Shown here piece by piece: positions 5,171 to 9,863 of a stretch of DNA of 9,863 bases; within the stretch, counting starts at the first letter, position 1, and the number at the start of each line of letters is the position of its first letter. The notes under the pieces were generated by a model. It made no database searches and was not told the DNA's origin. It saw nothing but the letters and a program-made list of their open reading frames with translations. The stretch spans positions 1-9,863 of the forward strand of contig JACIWP010000108.1 in the NCBI GenBank assembly GCA_014360855.1, given 5' to 3'. Made by a program: the position numbers and the translations under genes. This DNA is from Anaerolineae bacterium (GTDB taxonomy: Bacteria; Chloroflexota; Anaerolineae; JACIWP01).

Positions 5171-6664
5171 ATGAGCGTGTCTGCGGCGGCACGCCGGCTG
5201 TGTCGGATCGTTGGGACGAGCCTGCTGATATGGATGATCTTGAGGGTGCCGGCAGTCCTCGCGGAGAACCCGGTATCCGATGCGACGGTGCGCCTGGCCT
5301 TTGTGGGAGATATTATGGTAGGCCGGCATGTCGGCGAGATTATTGTCCAGCAGGGAATGTCATACCCCTTTGCGCATGTGGCCCCGATACTGCACAGCGC
5401 CGACCTAGCCTTCGGCAACATGGAATCGCCGCTGACCACCGCGCCGCGCGTCGCCGGCGGGTATGACCTGCGCGCCGATCCGTCCCTGGCGGAGGCGGTG
5501 GCGCTGGCCGGCTTTGACCTCCTATCGGTGGCCAACAACCACGCCACGGATAACGGCCGGCCGGGCCTGCTGGAGACCATCCAGGCGCTGGCGGATTGGG
5601 GGATGGCCAGCGTGGGCTGTGGGGAAAATCGGGAGACCGCGCAGGGGCCGTGGCGTACGGAGATCAACGGCCTGCGCCTGTCCTTCTTCGCCTATGAGGG
5701 ACTGCGCGCCACATATCAGGCAAGTGCCAGCGCGGCCGGCTGTATGTGGCTGGACCCCGAAACCGCCGGCCGCGCCATCGCCGAGGCGCGCCCCGACTCC
5801 GACCTGATTATCGTGAGCGTGCATTGGGGGGAGGAATATCATTCCCTGCCGAACGCCTATCAGCGGCGGGTGGCCCAGCAGTTGGCCGATGCCGGCGCGG
5901 ACATCATCATCGGCCATCACCCGCATGTGGTCCAGCCGGTGGAATGGGTGCAGGGCAAGGACAGGGCGCATCCCACGCTGGTCGCCTATTCCCTGGGCAA
6001 CTTCCTGTTCGACCAGTGGTTCTCAGAGGAGACCATGCAGTCGACTGTCCTGCTGGTGGTGGCCGGCCGGGATGGCGTGCGGGAGTTCGGGCTGGTGCCG
6101 ACGCTGAGCCAACACGGGCGCGTCACGCTCGCTGAGGGGGCGCCGGCGGAGGCGGTGCTGGGCCGGCTCCTGCCCGGGAATTCACCGTCCGCTGTATGGC
6201 GCGTCCTCTGGCCGGCGCCGGGGAGCGGAGCGCCGGCAGTCTGGTGGATGAGGGACAATCCGTCCGCGGCCGGCGGGCCAGCGCTGTCCGGCGCACACGT
6301 ACCCCCGGTATGGCTGGAGCCGTTCGCCCCCGCTCGATCCAGTCTGGGGCATCCCAATGAGATGCTCTGGCGGTGGGAGATGCGTCCGGCGAACCCATCC
6401 GCGCCGGCGCGGTTCCGCCGGCCGTATGCCCTTTCCATCCTCGCGTCCGCGTGCGCCGACCATCCCGAGGCGCGGTGCGCCACGCTCGAGCCGGCCGGCG
6501 GCAATCGGCTGGCGGTGTACGGCTGGCATTGGACGGAGGAAGGATGGCGCCGCCAAATGCTGGCATCGGTCGAGCAAGTGAGCGAACTGCGCTGGCGCGA
6601 TGTGACATGGGACGGCCGGCCGGAATTGCTGGTGCGGCCCATGGGCCGCGTCTACGAGAGGTGA
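5171..6664 (+). CDS. Secreted CapA-family (PGA_cap) metallophosphatase-like protein with a ~190-residue C-terminal extension
   Basis: 497 aa. A signal peptide (residues 1-31, ending AVLA) implies export. The PGA_cap metallophosphatase-like domain (about 40-300) shows the family motifs in order: FVGDIMVGR (Asp47), GNMESPLT (Asn83, Glu85), SVANNHATD (122-124, Asp127), VSVHWGEEYH (His218), GHHPHVVQPVE (His249, His250, His252) and YSLGNFLFDQ (273-282). These are the expected metal and phosphate ligands, so the fold looks intact. The family is named after the B. anthracis/B. subtilis CapA/PgsA proteins of poly-gamma-glutamate capsule synthesis, but most members lie outside capsule operons. No capB/capC partner is visible here, so a capsule role is not supported. 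From about residue 300 the protein carries an extra region I cannot assign. It ends in WRDVTWDGRPELLVRP, reminiscent of an FG-GAP/VCBS-type strand. The gene is divergent from glpX and 4 bp upstream of the helicase, hence probably co-transcribed with it. Confidence 0.88.
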   Translation: MSVSAAARRLCRIVGTSLLIWMILRVPAVLAENPVSDATVRLAFVGDIMVGRHVGEIIVQQGMSYPFAHVAPILHSADLAFGNMESPLTTAPRVAGGYDLRADPSLAEAVALAGFDLLSVANNHATDNGRPGLLETIQALADWGMASVGCGENRETAQGPWRTEINGLRLSFFAYEGLRATYQASASAAGCMWLDPETAGRAIAEARPDSDLIIVSVHWGEEYHSLPNAYQRRVAQQLADAGADIIIGHHPHVVQPVEWVQGKDRAHPTLVAYSLGNFLFDQWFSEETMQSTVLLVVAGRDGVREFGLVPTLSQHGRVTLAEGAPAEAVLGRLLPGNSPSAVWRVLWPAPGSGAPAVWWMRDNPSAAGGPALSGAHVPPVWLEPFAPARSSLGHPNEMLWRWEMRPANPSAPARFRRPYALSILASACADHPEARCATLEPAGGNRLAVYGWHWTEEGWRRQMLASVEQVSELRWRDVTWDGRPELLVRPMGRVYER

Positions 6665-6668
6665 TGCC

Positions 6669-8957
6669 ATGGACGCCGCCGGCTTTTTGAGCCGCATCCG
6701 ACGTCATCGCGAGTACCGCGGCCAGATCGTGCACGAGAAGCTGTACCCGGCGCGGCCGGCGCGGTACGCCGCGCTGGCGGAACACATGCCGCCGGCGCTG
6801 GCGCGTGCCCTGGCCGACCTCGGCATCACCCATCTCTATACGCACCAGGCGGAAGCCATCGCCGCGGTGCGGCGCGGCGAGAACGTCGTCATCGCCACCG
6901 GCACAGCCAGCGGCAAGACGCTGGCCTACAATGTGCCGGTGCTGTGGCGCATGATGGAGGACCCCCGAGCACGGGCCTTGTACCTGTTCCCTACCAAGGC
7001 ACTGGCCCAGGACCAGCTTCGCGCTCTGCGGGAGCTGTTGGGACGGATGGGTTGGGAGCTTCCTCTGGGGACCTATGATGGAGATACCCCTCGTTCTGCC
7101 AGGGCACGCCTGCGCAAGTCCGCCGCCATCCTGCTGACCAACCCGGACATGCTCCACGTGGGCATTCTGCCGAATCACACCGCCTGGTCCCATTTCCTGG
7201 CCAACCTGCGTTACGTGGTCATTGACGAGGCCCATGCCTATCGCGGGGTGTTCGGTTCCCAGGTGGCCTGTGTGCTCCGCCGGCTGCGCCGGCTGTGCGC
7301 CTTTTACGGCAATTTCCCCCAGTTCATCTGTTGTTCCGCCACTATCTCCAACCCCGGGGAACATGTGCAGGCGCTGACAGGCCTGCCGGCGCGCGTCATT
7401 ACCGACGACGGCGCGCCCGCCGGCCCCAAGCGCTTCGTCCTCTGGAACCCGCCCTTCCTGGACGCGGCCCGCACAGCGCGCCGCAGTGCCAACAGCGAAG
7501 CCGCCTTCTTGCAGACGGAACTGGCCTTGGCCGGCGTTCGCCATATCGTCTTCACCCGCTCGCGCAAGGTGGCGGAGCTGATCCTGCTCTATGTGCGCCG
7601 GGCACTGCAAGAACGAGCGCCGCACCTGATCGAGCGGGTCAAATCGTACCGCGCCGGCTATCTCCCCGAACAGCGCCGGCGCATCGAACAGGAGCTGTTT
7701 CACGGGCAACTGCTGGGAGTCACCGCCACCAGCGCCCTGGAGATGGGGATTGACATCGGGGACCTGGATGCGGCGGTGCTGGTCGGCTATCCCGGCACAA
7801 TTGCCAGCACCTGGCAGCAGGCCGGCCGTGCCGGCCGCCGGCAGGATGAATCGCTGGCGGTGCTGATCGCCCGCGATGATCCGCTTGACCAGTACCTCAT
7901 GCGCCATCCGCAGGCCCTGCTGGAGCGCAGTCCGGAGCATGCCCTGATCGCGCCGGACAACGTCTACATCCTGGGCCGGCATCTCCCCTGCGCCGCGTTC
8001 GAACTGCCGCTGACCAGCGCCGATGAGGAGCTGTTCGGGCCGGGGTTCGTGGACGCCATGATCGCCCTGGAAAACCAGGGCCTGCTGGAATACCGCAGCG
8101 AGCGCTGGTACTACATGGGCATCGGCTATCCGGCGGAGCGGGTGAGCCTGCGCTCGGCCAGTGGGGAGCGGGTGTCTCTGCTGAACGCCGCCGACGGGTT
8201 CCGCATGATGGAGGAGATCGAGCTGACTACCGCTCCGACGCGGGTACATGAGGGAGCGGTGTACCTCCATCAGGGGGAGACGTACCTGGTGACGCAGTTG
8301 GATCTGGAGCGCAGGTTTGCGGTGCTCCAGCCGGCGGATGTGGATTACTACACCCAGCCGCTGGTCATGAGTGATTTGAGCATCGTGCGCTCGCTTCGCC
8401 ACCGCGAGATGGGCATCTCCACCGCGTTTTACGGCCAGGTGCGGGTAGAGGAGCAGGTTATCGGCTACCGCCGGCTCCAGCAGTTCAGCGATACCGTGCT
8501 GAGCGAGGAATGGCTGGATATGCCGGCGCAGACCTTCGAGACGCGCGCCCTGTGGTTCGACCTGCCGCCGGCGTGGCGGCAGGAGCTGGCGCGCGAGGGG
8601 CTGGATTTTCACGGCGGCCTGCACGCCCTGGAGCACGCCATGATCGCCATGCTCCCCCTGTTCGCCATGTGCGACCGCAATGACATCGGAGGTATTTCCA
8701 CGCCGGCGCATCCGGACACCGACCTGCCGGGCATCTTTATCTATGATGGCTTCCCGGGCGGCGTCGGGATCGCGGAGAAGGGGTTTGAGCTCCTGCCGGC
8801 GCTGTGGCAGGAGACCCTGCGCTTGATTGAGGAATGCCCTTGCGAGGCCGGCTGTCCCTCCTGCGTGCAAAGCCCCAAATGCGGCAACCGCAACCAGCCG
8901 CTGGACAAAGCCGCGGCAGTCTGGATGCTGAAACAGTTGCTACAGCTCGGTAAGTAG
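6669..8957 (+). CDS. mrfA: MrfA-type DEAD/DEAH-box DNA helicase with C-terminal DUF1998 Cys cluster
   Basis: 762 aa, close to B. subtilis MrfA/YprA (about 750). The protein starts with a short helical region, then a superfamily 2 core: Q-motif region (THLYTHQAEAI), Walker A ATGTASGKT (76-84), PTKALAQDQLRAL, TNPDMLH, DEAH box (186-189), SAT (223-225), FTRSRKVAEL, TSALEMGIDIG and motif VI QQAGRAGRR (383-391). The C-terminal DUF1998/MZB part ends in Cys723-x-Cys725-x3-Cys729-x2-Cys732, the four-cysteine spacing I recall for MrfA. In B. subtilis MrfA is a 3'-5' DNA helicase acting with the exonuclease MrfB to repair mitomycin C adducts independently of UvrABC. All motifs appear intact. No mrfB is in the window. 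AGAGGTGA before ATG 6669 overlaps the end of the capA-like gene, so translation is probably coupled. It could also be called an Hrq1-like helicase. Confidence 0.92.
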   Translation: MDAAGFLSRIRRHREYRGQIVHEKLYPARPARYAALAEHMPPALARALADLGITHLYTHQAEAIAAVRRGENVVIATGTASGKTLAYNVPVLWRMMEDPRARALYLFPTKALAQDQLRALRELLGRMGWELPLGTYDGDTPRSARARLRKSAAILLTNPDMLHVGILPNHTAWSHFLANLRYVVIDEAHAYRGVFGSQVACVLRRLRRLCAFYGNFPQFICCSATISNPGEHVQALTGLPARVITDDGAPAGPKRFVLWNPPFLDAARTARRSANSEAAFLQTELALAGVRHIVFTRSRKVAELILLYVRRALQERAPHLIERVKSYRAGYLPEQRRRIEQELFHGQLLGVTATSALEMGIDIGDLDAAVLVGYPGTIASTWQQAGRAGRRQDESLAVLIARDDPLDQYLMRHPQALLERSPEHALIAPDNVYILGRHLPCAAFELPLTSADEELFGPGFVDAMIALENQGLLEYRSERWYYMGIGYPAERVSLRSASGERVSLLNAADGFRMMEEIELTTAPTRVHEGAVYLHQGETYLVTQLDLERRFAVLQPADVDYYTQPLVMSDLSIVRSLRHREMGISTAFYGQVRVEEQVIGYRRLQQFSDTVLSEEWLDMPAQTFETRALWFDLPPAWRQELAREGLDFHGGLHALEHAMIAMLPLFAMCDRNDIGGISTPAHPDTDLPGIFIYDGFPGGVGIAEKGFELLPALWQETLRLIEECPCEAGCPSCVQSPKCGNRNQPLDKAAAVWMLKQLLQLGK

Positions 8958-9019
8958 GCATCTCGACCCCCTGGCTCCCGCCCACTTCCGTAGAGGGTAA
9001 GAGCGAGCGCCGGCGCGTC

Positions 9020-9048
9020 TTGACATCTCCTCCCATCCCATGTACGAT
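9020..9048 (+). promoter_or_regulatory. Putative promoter of the membrane protein gene
   Basis: A perfect TTGACA (9020-9025) lies 17 bp before TACGAT (9043-9048, 4/6). Initiation near 9055 would start the transcript almost at the AGGAGG site. It therefore supports the ATG at 9070 over the in-frame ATG at 9040. The gap 8958-9019 after mrfA shows no convincing terminator. Confidence 0.5.
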
Positions 9049-9057
9049 ATCCCTGTC

Positions 9058-9063
9058 AGGAGG
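9058..9063 (+). promoter_or_regulatory. Ribosome binding site AGGAGG of the membrane protein gene
   Basis: AGGAGG lies 6 bases before ATG 9070. It decides between this ATG and the one at 9040, which has a less well placed purine tract. Confidence 0.75.
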
Positions 9064-9069
9064 GAGAAG

Positions 9070-9684
9070 ATGCGCAGTATCTGGCAGGCCCTGGCCGCGC
9101 TGGCGGGAACCGCCGCCGGCGCCATGCTGTGGTTCTGGATAGCCTTTGGCACCCAGCGCGCCGTCTGCGGGGAGGCCGTCACTTCCATGTTTGTCGCCGG
9201 CGCCCCCTGGTTTGCCGGCCTGGCGCTGTTTTGGAGCGCGGCCCTGCCCGTCCTGTCGGTATCCCACTTCCCCCTGCTCCCATCGTACCTCATCCTCTCC
9301 TTTGTCCTGGGTTCCATCTTTCACACCATCCATCAGGGGACACTGCACCTCTGGGACGGCGTTAATCTTTCCCTCTCCGCGCTGGCGGCGGTGCTGTGCA
9401 CACAGTATGTGGTGCTTTCGTATCTCTACCACTGCCGGCTGGAACCCCAGCAGTTCCGCATGGCCGTGCAGTCGGCCGCTATGCTGGCCGGCGCCGGCCT
9501 GGCCGGCGTCATCCTCACCGACCTGCTGTTGAGCACCATACCCTGCCGGCCCGTCCCGGAATACCGCGCCCAGTGGGAGTATTTCGCGCGCCTCTCCCCG
9601 GTATGGTTCAGCATCTGGGGGGTGATACCCTCGCTGGTGAGCGCCTGGCTGTACGCCGGCGAGAAGAAACTGTCCCGAAGTTAA
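9070..9684 (+). CDS. Six-helix integral membrane protein of unknown function
   Basis: 204 aa; I do not recognise a family. Hydrophobic segments at about residues 4-26, 39-60, 69-88, 98-120, 132-154 and 176-196 predict six transmembrane helices with short loops. Candidate polar residues inside or at membrane edges include His66, His85 and His88 (SIFHTIHQG), Asp96 and Asp151. The C-terminus is basic (GEKKLSRS) and likely cytoplasmic, which with six helices places the N-terminus inside as well. The gene has its own predicted promoter and strong ribosome site. It is followed after 40 bp by a lipoprotein gene with no terminator between, so the two may form an envelope-related operon. No transport or enzyme signature is visible. 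Confidence 0.75.
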   Translation: MRSIWQALAALAGTAAGAMLWFWIAFGTQRAVCGEAVTSMFVAGAPWFAGLALFWSAALPVLSVSHFPLLPSYLILSFVLGSIFHTIHQGTLHLWDGVNLSLSALAAVLCTQYVVLSYLYHCRLEPQQFRMAVQSAAMLAGAGLAGVILTDLLLSTIPCRPVPEYRAQWEYFARLSPVWFSIWGVIPSLVSAWLYAGEKKLSRS

Positions 9685-9724
9685 GACGGCTGTCGCTTGC
9701 CTCCACACAAAAAGGAGCATTCCC

Positions 9725-9863
9725 ATGCAAAAGGCGCTCTGTCTGCGGGTCTTGTGCCTGCTTTCCATCGTGATCCTTTCCGCCGGCTGTCTGCCCCTGA
9801 CGCCAGCCCAGCCCGGCGAGACAATCACCATGCCCCTCAATGTCCCCTATCCCGAGGGCACGG
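9725..9863 (+). CDS. N-terminus of a lipoprotein (partial, 3' end outside window)
   Basis: 46 codons are visible before the window ends. The start has AAGGAG (9712-9717) 7 bases upstream. The N-terminus is a lipoprotein signal peptide: a charged start (MQK, Arg8), a hydrophobic core (LCLLSIVIL) and a lipobox LSAGC with the lipidated Cys at residue 22. The mature part begins LPLTPAQPGETITMPLNV, a Pro/Thr-containing linker into the unseen domain. The product would sit on the outer face of the membrane. Function cannot be told. It is probably co-transcribed with the preceding membrane protein. Confidence 0.75.
   Translation, partial: MQKALCLRVLCLLSIVILSAGCLPLTPAQPGETITMPLNVPYPEGT

Noticed and set aside
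5159..6664. Capsule (poly-gamma-glutamate) biosynthesis locus suggested by the CapA family name.
   Set aside because: No capB or capC partner lies nearby and most family members are not linked to capsules.
6123..8870. A 915-codon open frame on the minus strand opposite the capA-like and mrfA genes.
   Set aside because: It is an antisense shadow of GC-rich coding DNA: low-complexity Arg/Gly/Ala/Gln/His-rich protein, no recognisable motif, and it lies opposite a gene with complete helicase motifs.
9040..9069. Longer start of the membrane protein at ATG 9040.
   Set aside because: AGGAGG sits directly before ATG 9070, and the predicted -10 element overlaps the 9040 codon region, so the longer form is unlikely to be made.
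8737..9840. A 367-codon minus-strand open frame opposite the end of mrfA and the membrane protein.
   Set aside because: Composition is that of an antisense shadow; the plus strand has well-placed ribosome sites, membrane helices and a lipobox.

Overview
The window is GC-rich (roughly two-thirds G+C by eye) bacterial chromosomal DNA. A secreted protein with Pro/Thr 'TPTPTP' linkers, a class II fructose-bisphosphatase, a CapA-type secreted metallophosphatase, an MrfA-type helicase and a lipoprotein with a clear lipobox together suggest a Chloroflexota-like (Anaerolineae-type) organism. That placement rests on protein style and is an inference. No tRNA, rRNA, CRISPR array, insertion sequence or phage gene was seen.

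Layout. Bases 1-177 (+) are the tail of a membrane acyltransferase-like gene (CrtO type). It converges on, and overlaps by 25 bp, a PP-loop ATPase of the Dph6/DUF71 family (153-818, -). A divergent spacer (819-1050) holds a promoter for each direction. Next is a large surface protein (1051-3453, +): signal peptide, N-terminal beta module, Pro/Thr linker, two related jelly-roll-like domains each flanked by cysteines, one transmembrane helix, and a Pro/Glu-rich tail. A strong hairpin at 3476-3510 ends it and probably also ends the opposing operon. That operon is glpX (3980-4975, -) followed after 7 bp by a small TPR protein (3508-3972, -). A 195-bp divergent control region (4976-5170) separates glpX from a secreted CapA-family protein (5171-6664, +), followed after 4 bp by an MrfA-type DNA-repair helicase (6669-8957, +). 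A new promoter at 9020-9048 precedes a six-helix membrane protein (9070-9684, +) and, 40 bp later, a lipoprotein cut by the window end (9725-9863, +).

How the genes work together. glpX serves gluconeogenesis/sugar phosphate metabolism and mrfA serves DNA-adduct repair; both are housekeeping. The surface protein, CapA-like protein, membrane protein and lipoprotein are all envelope or exported proteins. I see no defence, biosynthetic or mobile cluster. The items most worth a second look are the extreme abundance of the palindrome GCCGGC across genes and spacers, the architecture of the surface protein, and the face-to-face promoters sharing TGTCAAAG repeats between glpX and the capA-like gene.
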